A stretch of 64,000 nt of DNA from Candidatus Nitrososphaera gargensis Ga9.2 (GCF_000303155.1 NC_018719.1:930001-994000), one strand, 5' to 3'; counted from the stretch's first letter, positions 32,862 through 40,995 are shown. The notes: generated by a model not told the origin, from the letters alone. A program made the numbers and translations.

Positions 32862-33590
32862 GTATGACGATCGCAGTGCATCCATTGAATTGTCAAAAGA
32901 CTGGGCCGGCGCAGCTCCTGTGAACTGGGGGCTAGAAAACATCGCCAGCACGCTTGCAAACACGATCCCTAGGGCCAGCGCAGAGACTACCGTACCCCTA
33001 TATCCAATGATCGGGTATGCGCGCCTGCCAAGCATCACAAATGACACCAAAAGCGCAACAGCAATTATCACGGATGCAGCGACGCCTGTGTTTACACCAG
33101 CAAAGACTGCTAGAACCTGCCAGCCACCAAGCACGCCAGCAGCCGCTGCAAATGCAAATATTGATGCCATTATGATGCCCGCAACGACATAATACTGGCG
33201 CATTCCATGACGCGTCTGTCTAACCATTTCTTCAGATCTACTTGAATCTTCTGGCTGCTGTACCTGCTCTTCTTTTTTGGGCGGGGCCAAGCCAGAATAC
33301 TTTGGATCTGCTTCGCGCAAAAACTGCAAGCCTTCCTCGGTTATCATGTAGTGCTTCGAGTCTTTTGTGACATAGTTTCCCATGCGCTCAAGGTGGTAGT
33401 AGATCGAGCCGGTAGAAAGGCCGGTAGAAACCTTGATGTCAGAAAAGCCGGCTACGCCGTTCCGATCGGCTATTGCCCTGAGAATCTTTATCCTCGTCCT
33501 TCTGGCACGCAGTTGAGTCTCTCCTGTCACTGACTCTGATAGTCTGCAAAATTTTTTATCAATTTCGAAATGTGGTCGTAGAACAGTCAT
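32838..33590 (-). CDS. Membrane-anchored winged-helix regulator
   Basis: A 250-residue protein. Residues 28-90 are an ArsR-like winged helix (ILRAIADRNGVAGFSDIKVS, SIYYHLERMGNYV). A charged linker leads to three or four membrane helices (about 132-152, 158-182 and 195-215). DNA-binding proteins tied to the membrane are a known archaeal type and may sense membrane or extracellular state. Its start is 22 bases from the divergent secreted-protein gene, so both may be controlled from that space. Confidence 0.85.
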   Translation of the reverse strand: MTVLRPHFEIDKKFCRLSESVTGETQLRARRTRIKILRAIADRNGVAGFSDIKVSTGLSTGSIYYHLERMGNYVTKDSKHYMITEEGLQFLREADPKYSGLAPPKKEEQVQQPEDSSRSEEMVRQTRHGMRQYYVVAGIIMASIFAFAAAAGVLGGWQVLAVFAGVNTGVAASVIIAVALLVSFVMLGRRAYPIIGYRGTVVSALALGIVFASVLAMFSSPQFTGAAPAQSFDNSMDALRSSYSMHWQIR

Positions 33591-33612
33591 CCAGAAGATT
33601 GATCAAAGTTAA

Positions 33613-34995
33613 TTGTTAAATGCAATTGCTGTGCAAGCTATATCGCTGACTGTTTTGATCCGTTACAGCTGGCTAGCTTGTGTGCTCTTCCTCTTGCTGC
33701 TGTACAGCCCCGTCTACGCGCAAGAACCAGAACCAGAGCCAGCATTTGCTAGCGCCCAGATAGGCAAGCGGACGGTGATATATCTGCCGGCCAACTGGAC
33801 GACCTCTGCCACTGACGCAGAGCTGACCCTTACATCGTCGGTGCCGATGAAAAAGGTGACTTCCTCTGATTGGTGGAATGCAACAGTCGTCGAGGAGAAC
33901 AAGGTTACCTTTAGGCTGCTAGAGAACGTGAACAGGTCGTCAATATTCTTGGTCCAGACAAACTCGACTGAAGCGAACTATGGCTACGAATTGACTCTCA
34001 ACGGCACAAAATATACGGGTAAGATAGAAGCGCAAGCCCCAAAGGACAGCCAGTTTGCAAGATGGGTGGACCAGAAAGAAAATGCCGCAACGGCGTTTAT
34101 CCCGGAGGCCTGGAGCGCAGACCTGCAGATAATCAGACCATACAAGTCAATGACAGGCTTTGTCTTTTTTGCAAGGGACAGCGAAAACACACTCGTCTAC
34201 GTTTTCCAGCCTTTCATGCCGCTGCATCTGCTTCCAAACGATTCGCTCTGCGACTCTGAGCAGCAGCTTTGTTCTGGCTCAATATCTGCGGAGAAGGTAA
34301 GGGAAATGTCGCTTGGAAATGCCCCTCTGATTATTTCAGACATGAAAACTCCGGATCAGTATTTCGCAAGCGAGGTCCTGCCTGTACTTAGGAAGAACCT
34401 GCACTTGTACCGCGTAGAATCCGAGCAGATGGTTTATGCGCTATCGTATGAAAATAACAACTCTACTGAAATGATGCCTGCCCATAGTGTGCAGTACAGT
34501 TTCGACGTTGAGGGCAAAAGAATTGAGGGTAGGGCAATGATACTTACGCGCAACCACACTGCCGGCGACGTCGGCATCTGGAACGGCTTTATAGTAGGCG
34601 TCGAGTCTTCGCAGGAGAACTTTGGCGCGGCGATGCAGCAGGCGGCCGTTATGCTGTTAACGCTCCGCTTTGACGAAAAGTGGCTGGATAGCGAACAGAA
34701 GGTGTTACTCGACAATGCAAACGCAAGCGATGCGCTTGGTGCCATACCTGAGCTTATGGCAAACAGCACACTTGCCGACTTTAACGTCATTGTCCCTACC
34801 GCCGCGCACAAGATGGTGAGGACGTACAACAATACCGTAGTAGCAGGCTACATTGACAAGGACACCAAGCAGGAATTGCACCTGCCGCTGTTCCCAGATC
34901 TACAGCACTGGTACCTTGACGGCGACCAGCTGGTTGGCAGAAAGGTCGCACGGAACCCTATGAATCCGGCTTCTTCGCTTGAGCGAGTATCGTGA
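33613..34995 (+). CDS. Secreted protein with many N-glycosylation sites
   Basis: A protein of up to 460 residues (TTG 33613; GTG 33631 and TTG 33652 are alternatives). The signal peptide ends at VYAQEP. The ectodomain is beta-rich with about ten Asn-X-Ser/Thr sequons (for example NWT, NAT, NRS, NST, NHT), and a Cys pair (LCDSEQQLC) could form a disulfide. There is no C-terminal anchor. No family is recognised. The promoter is shared with the divergent membrane regulator, which may control it. Confidence 0.75.
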   Translation: MLNAIAVQAISLTVLIRYSWLACVLFLLLLYSPVYAQEPEPEPAFASAQIGKRTVIYLPANWTTSATDAELTLTSSVPMKKVTSSDWWNATVVEENKVTFRLLENVNRSSIFLVQTNSTEANYGYELTLNGTKYTGKIEAQAPKDSQFARWVDQKENAATAFIPEAWSADLQIIRPYKSMTGFVFFARDSENTLVYVFQPFMPLHLLPNDSLCDSEQQLCSGSISAEKVREMSLGNAPLIISDMKTPDQYFASEVLPVLRKNLHLYRVESEQMVYALSYENNNSTEMMPAHSVQYSFDVEGKRIEGRAMILTRNHTAGDVGIWNGFIVGVESSQENFGAAMQQAAVMLLTLRFDEKWLDSEQKVLLDNANASDALGAIPELMANSTLADFNVIVPTAAHKMVRTYNNTVVAGYIDKDTKQELHLPLFPDLQHWYLDGDQLVGRKVARNPMNPASSLERVS

Positions 34996-35066
34996 TGATA
35001 AAATAACCTAGCAAGACTTATACAGACATTTCTATTCTATTCATAGCACGATGCCAACAACTTGGT

Positions 35067-35203
35067 GGGGTCGTAGCGAAGCCAGGCATCGCAACGGGCT
35101 CCAGATCTAACATACGAGGGCTAGGTTAGAAAAGAAACCCGTGGGTCAAGGGTTCAATTGATAGCGGTTAGCCACCGCGTCAGAACAGATCCCTTCGGCC
35201 CCA
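35067..35203 (+). tRNA. tRNA-Trp (CCA) with two introns
   Basis: The acceptor stem is GGGGTCG with CGGCCCC (discriminator A at 35203). The D-arm is GCGA...TCGC with GG in the loop, and the anticodon stem is ACGGG...CCCGT around CTCCAGA with anticodon CCA at 35101-35103. Intron 1 (35105-35136, 32 nt, after position 37) has CTAAC/GTTAG pairing. Intron 2 (35158-35188, 31 nt) splits the T-loop after position 58: joined exons read GGTTCAAATCC, the consensus. Intron 2 contains a GCGGT/ACCGC hairpin and TGAT/GTCA helix. The spliced length is 74. No CCA end is encoded. Confidence 0.88.
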
Positions 35204-35205
35204 CT
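35190..35205 (+). repeat. attL: 3' end of tRNA-Trp
   Basis: TCCCTTCGGCCCCACT, covering the tRNA 3' end from T-loop position 60 plus two bases beyond the discriminator. An identical 16-mer lies at 45527-45542. It begins two bases after the T-loop intron ends. Confidence 0.75.
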
Positions 35206-35216
35206 CATCTTCATCA

Positions 35217-35224
35217 AAAATTTA
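35217..35224 (+). repeat. 8-bp target duplication, left copy
   Basis: AAAATTTA directly outside the left inverted repeat, repeated in the same orientation directly outside the right one (38584-38591). The AT-rich sequence is almost self-complementary, so part of it could also be read as an extension of the inverted repeats. Confidence 0.55.
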
Positions 35225-35263
35225 GATTTTGTTTAACCTGAGGGTGTCGCGAACGGTTGTTGA
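35225..35263 (+). repeat. Left terminal inverted repeat
   Basis: It begins GATTTTGTTTAA and ends AACGGTTGTTGA. The two ends are identical to the reverse complement of the right copy; the seven mismatches lie in the middle (positions 13, 16, 17 and 24-27). Confidence 0.7.
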
Positions 35264-35301
35264 TTTTCGGTTGTTAGCATCTTCGCGCTGTTAAGTCTAT
35301 A

Positions 35302-36315
35302 ATGGAACAAGTCAGATTTCCGATGATACCAAGATTTCCTGAAAACGTACCATACTACAACAAGGATGAGTTTATTAGGCACCTACACAAGCTACAGCCA
35401 ACCATGACTATTTGCATTGCTGCAATTTGTGAGGATTGGGACGGTGCCTTTCCGCGTATAGTATTTTGTGCAGATAGATTAGTTACTGCACTCATACAGT
35501 ACGAATCTGGTCAAACGAAGATTACAAGATTAACACCATACTGCTTTGCGCTTTCATCGACAAATAACTCACAAGTATCAGATATGATTTTGGAAAATGT
35601 CAGAGAGAAACTAGAAAACGAAACTAAACATTTGAAAATAAAGGAAATCACAGAGATGGTAAAAGCCGAGCTGATCAATGTCAAGAATACTAGTATTGAA
35701 GAAGATGTTCTTGCAAAATATAATTTAACTGCAAAAAAAGTCAACATTGATCCGGCAGAGTTTGCAGACAGAGCAATGAACGAAGTAAGCAGGTATCGTT
35801 ATCCGTTAGTATTTGAATGTGTGATATTGGGATTCGACTCGCCAACTGAGGCGCATCTTTATACGATTGAACAAGATGGAAAGTACTATCTTTGGGACTC
35901 TCCCGGTTTTGCCTACGCTGGTAGTGGTGGATTCCTTGCATTTTTGCAGATAGCAAAATCACGTCATACGAAGCAAGACCCTGTATCTAGAACTATATCA
36001 TTGGTTTATTTTGCCAAAAAGGTATCTGAGATGGCTGAGGGTGTAGGAAAAAAGACAACCGACTTGTTCGTGTTATATCCGCATTGGGACGATCCAAATA
36101 AGATGGGTGATCCAGATACCGCTTTGTATCTCCTGTACAATCCAAATAGACAAGCACTTTTGTCAACGCTTGATAAGGCATTTGAAGATATTCAAAAATT
36201 TGAAGAACAGAAAATCGAGGAAATATCGCACTTGATTGATGAAGCATTAACGCCCAAAGAAGAAGCCAAATCTGATGATGAACAGGCCGAAAAGAAAGAC
36301 GATGAAGAAAAATAA
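35302..36315 (+). CDS. Proteasome-beta-like Ntn hydrolase, transposon cargo
   Basis: 337 residues from ATG 35302, or 303 from ATG 35404. The latter start would place the candidate nucleophile Thr directly after Met (MTICIAAIC). The core MTICIAAICEDWDG followed by VFCADRLVTAL parallels the Thr1 strand and the Asp17 loop (ADKRAT) of proteasome beta subunits. A later GFDSPTEAHLYTIEQDG and SGGFLAFLQIA also fit the fold. The last 30 residues are Glu/Lys/Asp-rich. Cellular proteasome genes are elsewhere, so this is a mobile relative of unknown role. Confidence 0.65.
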   Translation: MEQVRFPMIPRFPENVPYYNKDEFIRHLHKLQPTMTICIAAICEDWDGAFPRIVFCADRLVTALIQYESGQTKITRLTPYCFALSSTNNSQVSDMILENVREKLENETKHLKIKEITEMVKAELINVKNTSIEEDVLAKYNLTAKKVNIDPAEFADRAMNEVSRYRYPLVFECVILGFDSPTEAHLYTIEQDGKYYLWDSPGFAYAGSGGFLAFLQIAKSRHTKQDPVSRTISLVYFAKKVSEMAEGVGKKTTDLFVLYPHWDDPNKMGDPDTALYLLYNPNRQALLSTLDKAFEDIQKFEEQKIEEISHLIDEALTPKEEAKSDDEQAEKKDDEEK

Positions 36316-36328
36316 TTGATTGATCGGC

Positions 36329-36508
36329 TTACTCTGTCTGTTCTTGACTTTTGGGTTTTAGGATAAGTTTGCCATCTTTTACTATCACTTCTAAATCAGT
36401 GCCTTCTTCCCATCCTACGCGCTCGACATCTTGCGGGGGTAAATTAACTATCCACTTAGAATATTCTCTATGGCCCACCTTGCGGTTGAACCGCCTCTGG
36501 AGCTTCAT
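36329..36508 (-). CDS. SpoVT/AbrB-like DNA-binding protein
   Basis: A 59-residue protein with a swapped-hairpin AbrB pattern: a basic N-terminus MKLQRRFNRKVG, SKWIVNLPPQDVERVGWEEG and a final strand LEVIVKDGKLILKPK. Such proteins are dimeric repressors, often antitoxins or regulators of mobile elements. It lies convergent with the Ntn-hydrolase gene and divergent from the transposase, whose promoter holds three TTAGG-CCTAA repeats that could be its operators (inference). Confidence 0.75.
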   Translation of the reverse strand: MKLQRRFNRKVGHREYSKWIVNLPPQDVERVGWEEGTDLEVIVKDGKLILKPKSQEQTE

Positions 36509-36541
36509 AATACATGACTTAGGGATACTTGTTAATAAATG

Positions 36542-36594
36542 TAGGCACCTAAAGGTTTATATAATTAGGCACCTAATTAGTGTTAGGTGCCTAA
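36542..36594. promoter_or_regulatory. Three TTAGGyrCCTAA repeats at transposase promoter
   Basis: TAGGCACCTAA at 36542, TTAGGCACCTAA at 36565 and the inverted form TTAGGTGCCTAA at 36583. A TATA element (TTTATATAATTA, 36556-36567) overlaps the middle copy. The arrangement suits a repressor binding site for either divergent gene. It resembles the arms of the palindrome at 25692. Confidence 0.6.
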
Positions 36595-36595
36595 A

Positions 36596-37774
36596 ATGCA
36601 AACAAGCACAAATAACGGGTCAGAAGCTCGCATGACTAGAGGATTGCAGATACTTGAAAGTGGAAAGAACATAGTTGAGAACGAGGACGGAAGCTTTACT
36701 GTTCCTTCTCAAACAAGCAAAACGACCTATGAAGTGCGCTTAATTCAGACAACATGGGTATGTACCTGTCCTGATTTTGAATACCGCAAGGTCGAAGCCT
36801 GCAAGCACATTTTTGCCGTAAGGCTATTCATAGCTGCTAACACGTACATCAAGAATGAGCCAAAGCCCAAAGTATTTGCAGAGGATGCTATCCCATGCGA
36901 CAAGTGCGGCTCTATCAGGGTTATCAAGTTCGGCATTGCCAACAAGAAACAAACCTACTATTGCAAAGACTGCAAGCATAAATTCAGACAGGCATCAATG
37001 CTCAAGAAAGCAAAGTTCAATCCTGAATTGATATCTCTGACGCTAGACCTCTATTTCTCTGGCCTGTCATTAAGGAAGATTGCTCGCAGCGTAAGTGATC
37101 ACTTCAATGTCGATATTGGCTACGCAACCATCTACACATGGATTCAAAAGTACATCCCTCTCATATCCGAGTATGTTAACTCACTGGTACCAAAGGGGCT
37201 TTCTGATACATGGCACGCTGACGAGCTATTTATAAGAATGAAAGATGGTGTACAAGTCAGGAATAACAAGTCGGTAGGCATTGTCTGGAACATAATGGAC
37301 AGAGACACTAGGTTCCTGATAGCATCCAAGCTGACAGAGGATAGGGGAGAAGAAAGCGCGATTGCAGCGTTCAGAGAAGCCATAAGGAACGCTCATGCCT
37401 ACAGAGCAGAAGCAAAACCAAAGCAGATTTACACTGATGGGCACAAGGCGTACGAATCTGCAATATCCACACTGTTCAGGAAAAAGTCTATTCGACCAGA
37501 GCATAAGGCTAACTGCGGCGTTGCAAAGCCTCATGCTAACAACAACCGAATTGAAAGACTCAATGGAACGCTGAGGGAAAGGACAAAAGTGCAGCGCGGC
37601 TGGAAATCAAAACAGACACCGTTAGCAGAGGGTGCAAGAATACAATACAACTTTGTAAAGCCGCATATGGCACTAGAGGGAAAGACACCGGCAGGCGCAG
37701 CGGGTATGGAAGTTAAGGGGTGGAACGAATTGCTTGCAAAAGCGATGGATTCTAAGAGGCAACAAGCTAGCTAA
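36596..37774 (+). CDS. IS6/IS240-like DDE transposase with SWIM and zinc ribbon
   Basis: 392 residues from ATG 36596. Residues about 40-75 carry a SWIM finger (CTCPDFEYRKVEACKH), and about 100-130 a zinc ribbon (CDKCGSIRV...YYCKDCKHKFR). An HTH-like segment (LSLRKIARSVSDHF) precedes the DDE domain: TWHADELFI, IYTDGHKAYESA and NNRIERLNGTLRER give the D, D and E. The reading frame is intact, so the enzyme may be active. Confidence 0.9.
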   Translation: MQTSTNNGSEARMTRGLQILESGKNIVENEDGSFTVPSQTSKTTYEVRLIQTTWVCTCPDFEYRKVEACKHIFAVRLFIAANTYIKNEPKPKVFAEDAIPCDKCGSIRVIKFGIANKKQTYYCKDCKHKFRQASMLKKAKFNPELISLTLDLYFSGLSLRKIARSVSDHFNVDIGYATIYTWIQKYIPLISEYVNSLVPKGLSDTWHADELFIRMKDGVQVRNNKSVGIVWNIMDRDTRFLIASKLTEDRGEESAIAAFREAIRNAHAYRAEAKPKQIYTDGHKAYESAISTLFRKKSIRPEHKANCGVAKPHANNNRIERLNGTLRERTKVQRGWKSKQTPLAEGARIQYNFVKPHMALEGKTPAGAAGMEVKGWNELLAKAMDSKRQQAS

Positions 37775-37832
37775 TATATTGCATCTGTCAATTGCATATC
37801 GCTTGTCTGCTGGCAATGTTGAAAGGACTCAC

Positions 37833-38531
37833 ATGGAAATCCCTTCAATAGAATTATCAGAACGTACTTTGACTGACATTTGTACCATTATTGATGAACA
37901 AAGACAGCAAATTGATGGTGAAGAACCACGCGTTACTTACACGGTTAAAGAAAAAACCAGAGATTTTGTGACGCATAATTCTGAGGATTTTATCAAGCAC
38001 GCCATAACTCGGGAACTTGGAAGAATTGAGATTTGGTATTATCATAGTAAGAGAAAAATCAGAATTGATCTAGTGGTCAAGTCTTATGGTCATTCAGATT
38101 TTACAGTAGAGGCCGACAATCGAATATGGGTAGACGGAATAACCAGAAGATTAGAAGGTGTATTTAGAAGCTACAAAACAAATAACGACCTTTTTCACTC
38201 TCGTTGGAAAAGTGCTATTCCGATCTACATCGGGCTGGGTGTTTTATTAGGCGTCACAATCTTGCTCGTCGGGTCATCCTTTATACCCATTATATCAGAG
38301 GATGGAGAAGATAACACTCTCGCAGCATGGACTTTTATTGGTGGCTTTGTTGGAGCGTGGTCAATATTGGGATGGAACGGACTATTCGAGTGGTTATTCC
38401 CAGAAGTTGAGACAGAGTACACTCCACAGAAAAAATATAGAAAAAGATTATTGACAGTGATAAGCACAGTGCTTGGCACTATTAGTTTAGGCTTATTCGT
38501 AAACTATCTCTTTGCTATACTTCAGAACTAA
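37833..38531 (+). CDS. Membrane protein, transposon cargo
   Basis: A 232-residue protein from ATG 37833. The soluble N-terminal 130 residues are charged alpha/beta. Three membrane helices follow (about residues 130-150, 165-185 and 210-230). It stops 13 bases before the right inverted repeat. No family is recognised. Composition is AT-rich, as elsewhere in the island. Confidence 0.65.
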   Translation: MEIPSIELSERTLTDICTIIDEQRQQIDGEEPRVTYTVKEKTRDFVTHNSEDFIKHAITRELGRIEIWYYHSKRKIRIDLVVKSYGHSDFTVEADNRIWVDGITRRLEGVFRSYKTNNDLFHSRWKSAIPIYIGLGVLLGVTILLVGSSFIPIISEDGEDNTLAAWTFIGGFVGAWSILGWNGLFEWLFPEVETEYTPQKKYRKRLLTVISTVLGTISLGLFVNYLFAILQN

Positions 38532-38544
38532 TCCCAACTTTTTT

Positions 38545-38583
38545 TCAACAACCGTTTCTAACACCCGAAGATTAAACAAAATC
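38545..38583 (-). repeat. Right terminal inverted repeat
   Basis: Read on the minus strand it begins GATTTTGTTTAA and ends AACGGTTGTTGA, matching the left copy at 32 of 39 bases. The 8 bases outside (38584-38591) are AAAATTTA, as on the left. Confidence 0.7.
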
Positions 38584-38687
38584 AAAATTTACAACATTTG
38601 TGATTTTATGTTGCAATTAACATCGATATCATGCTCATGACACGCATAAATCATATCCGTTCTTGCAAGTCCTACATGGGTATATAT

Positions 38688-39005
38688 TCACGCATAAATC
38701 CGGATCTGCACGGTCCGCGGCATTCGGGAAAACGCGAAAAAATGGGACGACTGCATCAGGATTCGGGCATCGACCTTTTTACAAGTTCCATCGCGTAGTG
38801 TCCACCCCCAGGCCATGCCAGAAAAATAAAACTGTTCCAGCAGCGATTCTATCTCCGCGGAATATTTTGCAACATCAGGGTCCATGTACAGTCCGCGTAA
38901 CGTTTCATTGCCCCTGATGAGCTTTCGGATGTGCCGGTCGTGCCGCCGCTTGATGTCGCGGTCCTTCAAGGATAGCGGTTGCGTCCTTTTTGATTTTCTT
39001 GTCAT
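38688..39005 (-). CDS. Unknown basic protein of the island
   Basis: About 105 residues from ATG 39005 (MTRKSKRTQP). It is a strongly basic helical N-terminus (LKDRDIKRRHDRHIRKL) followed by an amphipathic segment (EIESLLEQFYFSGMAWGW). The frame is open back to 39029. The C-terminal end looks less typical of protein. Uncertain. Confidence 0.45.
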   Translation of the reverse strand: MTRKSKRTQPLSLKDRDIKRRHDRHIRKLIRGNETLRGLYMDPDVAKYSAEIESLLEQFYFSGMAWGWTLRDGTCKKVDARILMQSSHFFAFSRMPRTVQIRIYA

Positions 39006-39096
39006 CGGCAGAGACGTTTTCTGTCGCAATATTTAGAATCGCGTTTATCCTTCGTTGTCCTGAAAGGATAAATCAAGCCTAATCACACTAGATCGG

Positions 39097-39960
39097 TTGT
39101 CGACGGACCTTGCAGAGGAGCTAAAAATCCAATCGGTCAGGGATTTAGAGCAAGCGAAGTCAATACTGAAACAGGGAGAAAACTTGGAACATGTTGCTTG
39201 GTTCTGCGAGCAGAGCTATGAGAAGCTGATAAAGCATGTCTATGCGCATTTCAAAATCAAGATACAGAACAGAAGCGTCAGCGGCGTATATGACAAGATA
39301 TTCCGCGCAGGACATTACGACTCACCTGACCTTGTCCTGAACATGCTAGGAGAATTGGCAAGGGAATTCTGGGATATGTATAACAGAGGCCTAAGTGTAC
39401 TACCTAAGTTGTCTGATTCTGATAGAACCATATTGAAACGATTCATAGATAATGTCCCACAAGATGCACTTAGGCGGAATGAACGCCACATAGAATCCAT
39501 AAGAAGGAAGATCGATATGGTAGTAAACAAAGACAAAGAGTTTGAATCATTTCTCAGAAATTCAACTTATGAGAAGCTTCATGAATCCATGATGAAATAC
39601 GACTACAATCAAATTATAGATCAAACTGTTGCGAAGAATACGGCTGGGCTTGAGGGTCTTGTGGGCGTTGACCCGAATGTATTGATGAAGGGAATAAACT
39701 CCCAGCTGTACAAAGACTACTATCTTTTTGTCGCTAAACTTCTGGGCTTGGCAGAATGGCTGTTGCCAAATATTTCAGGATCTAGATACCCTTTAAGGGA
39801 GTCTGGATTTGGTAACCTGAAGCTGTACAGAGAGTTGAATGACCAGCTAATCTTGTTCTTTGGATATATGGTATCTATTCTAGACGGATTGCAGACTGGG
39901 AAAGACCGTTTCATTTCAAGTATAATTTCTATATTGAAGACGGGAAGCGATCAGCATTAG
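39097..39960 (+). CDS. HEPN-like domain protein
   Basis: A 287-residue helical protein starting at TTG 39097. The first 110 residues resemble a HEPN domain (DLEQAKSILKQGENLEHVAW, CEQSYEKLIKHVYAHFK). The canonical R-x4-6-H catalytic motif is not clear; RNERH is the nearest. HEPN proteins are often RNases in toxin-antitoxin or defence systems, here without a visible MNT partner. The island context supports a defence-type role, as inference only. Confidence 0.6.
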   Translation: MSTDLAEELKIQSVRDLEQAKSILKQGENLEHVAWFCEQSYEKLIKHVYAHFKIKIQNRSVSGVYDKIFRAGHYDSPDLVLNMLGELAREFWDMYNRGLSVLPKLSDSDRTILKRFIDNVPQDALRRNERHIESIRRKIDMVVNKDKEFESFLRNSTYEKLHESMMKYDYNQIIDQTVAKNTAGLEGLVGVDPNVLMKGINSQLYKDYYLFVAKLLGLAEWLLPNISGSRYPLRESGFGNLKLYRELNDQLILFFGYMVSILDGLQTGKDRFISSIISILKTGSDQH

Positions 39961-39967
39961 TTATTGA

Positions 39968-40847
39968 TCAAAGATGCGGGATGGCGAGTACGCCTTTGAC
40001 ATATTGTGCCAGCTTAAAAGCTAGCAGGGGAGGAACTGCGTTTCCAATCAGTGTTTCAATTTCTCTCTGTGCAGTAGGAGTGAGTTTGTAATAGAATGGA
40101 AATGATTGTATCGTCAGAGCTTCTATATGATTTAGAACCCGCAGGCCGTCATGGTCTTGAATATGAGCAGAAGTTTTAGCAAATGAATTGTATCTGCATG
40201 TTACAGTTTGATAGGGTCGATGAATCGCCTCCGGTCTGAATGCTTTCAGCTTGGCAGGGCTTTGTGTAAAAAGTAATAACTAATAAAAACAAAGTCATGC
40301 AATCAAACAGCTATCCAAGCATGGATTGTTGACTTTTTAAACAAAGCTGCTTGGCAGATTGCTCCGTGTCAAGATACTTCTGCCCGATTTTATCGGGCTT
40401 AAGCTTGATATTTGAAAAGAATGCTCGCTCACGGCCTTGCAGGACTCCGAAATCTCCTGCATAGAATACCTCTTTGAAAGGAGCCTGAACATAATCAATG
40501 CATTCTGGAACATTTTCCATTATCCAAACTTTGGGTTTGACTTCGTTGACTATTCTCATGAACTCGTCGCACAGTTCAGTATTGCATTCTCTAGTCTTTG
40601 TGTTTGCAGAACTGAACGTCTGGCATGGTGGGCTTCCGATGACAACATCTATCTTTCCCACAAATGGTTTGCCATCAAAAATTCTCAGGTCTTGGCAGAC
40701 TGCATTGCCAATATTTGCTTGGTATGTCTCACAAACAGTATTCCAATTGTCCACTCCTAACACGTGTTTGAATCCTGCCTTTACAAAACCTAGGGAAAAT
40801 CCGCCCGCTCCGCAGAATAAATCAATGAAAGTCGGACCATCGTTCAC
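39968..40847 (-). pseudogene. Cytosine-5 DNA methyltransferase remnant
   Basis: The N-terminal part (from GTG 40847) has motif I FIDLFCGAGGFSLGF, the catalytic motif IV GSPPCQTFSS and motif VI ENV. It stops at 40311. Some 25 bases on, in another frame, the C-terminal part continues with AFRPEAIHRPYQTVTCRY and motif X IGNAVPPLLAFKLAQ, ending at 39968. The target recognition region between motifs VIII and IX is short or lost. No restriction enzyme gene is next to it. It is a decayed orphan methyltransferase or restriction-modification remnant. Confidence 0.8.
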
Positions 40848-40851
40848 TCAT

Positions 40852-40929
40852 TCACCTTTTCTTCTGGACGTGCTTGGCCTTGCACAATGGGCAGATGCAA
40901 GTGTGGCGCTTGATGGTTATGCGGTCCAC
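40852..40929 (-). CDS. Possible Cys-rich microprotein before methyltransferase
   Basis: A 25-codon frame (GTG start) reading ...HTCICPLCKAKHVQKKR, with Cys/His spacing like a zinc knuckle, ending four bases before the methyltransferase GTG. It could be a small co-transcribed gene or the eroded N-terminus of its neighbour. Weak evidence. Confidence 0.25.
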   Translation of the reverse strand: MDRITIKRHTCICPLCKAKHVQKKR

Positions 40930-40995
40930 ATCAATATCGATGTCGATGTGGATTTAAGCCGATTTCGATACTGCATTATATACTTTAGCCTGATA

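Larger units (their letters stand above)
35225..38583. mobile_element. 3.4-kb transposon with cargo genes
   Basis: Terminal inverted repeats of 39 bp (35225-35263 and 38545-38583) match at 32 of 39 positions, and the outer flanks carry an 8-bp direct repeat. Inside are an Ntn-hydrolase gene, an AbrB-type gene, a DDE transposase and a membrane protein gene. Eight-base duplications are typical of IS6-like elements, which fits the transposase type. The cargo makes it a transposon and not a simple insertion sequence. It sits 19 bases inside the island's attL. Confidence 0.65.

Noticed and set aside
38545-38591. Right inverted repeat as a transcription terminator of the 37833 gene
   Set aside because: It has no internal hairpin of note, while it matches a sequence 3.3 kb away in inverted orientation with a flanking duplication, which fits a transposon end better.
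40947-40972. Inverted repeat CCACATC...GATGTGG
   Set aside because: Short arms with a repeated GATGT core; likely chance repetition in low-complexity sequence and not tied to any gene start.
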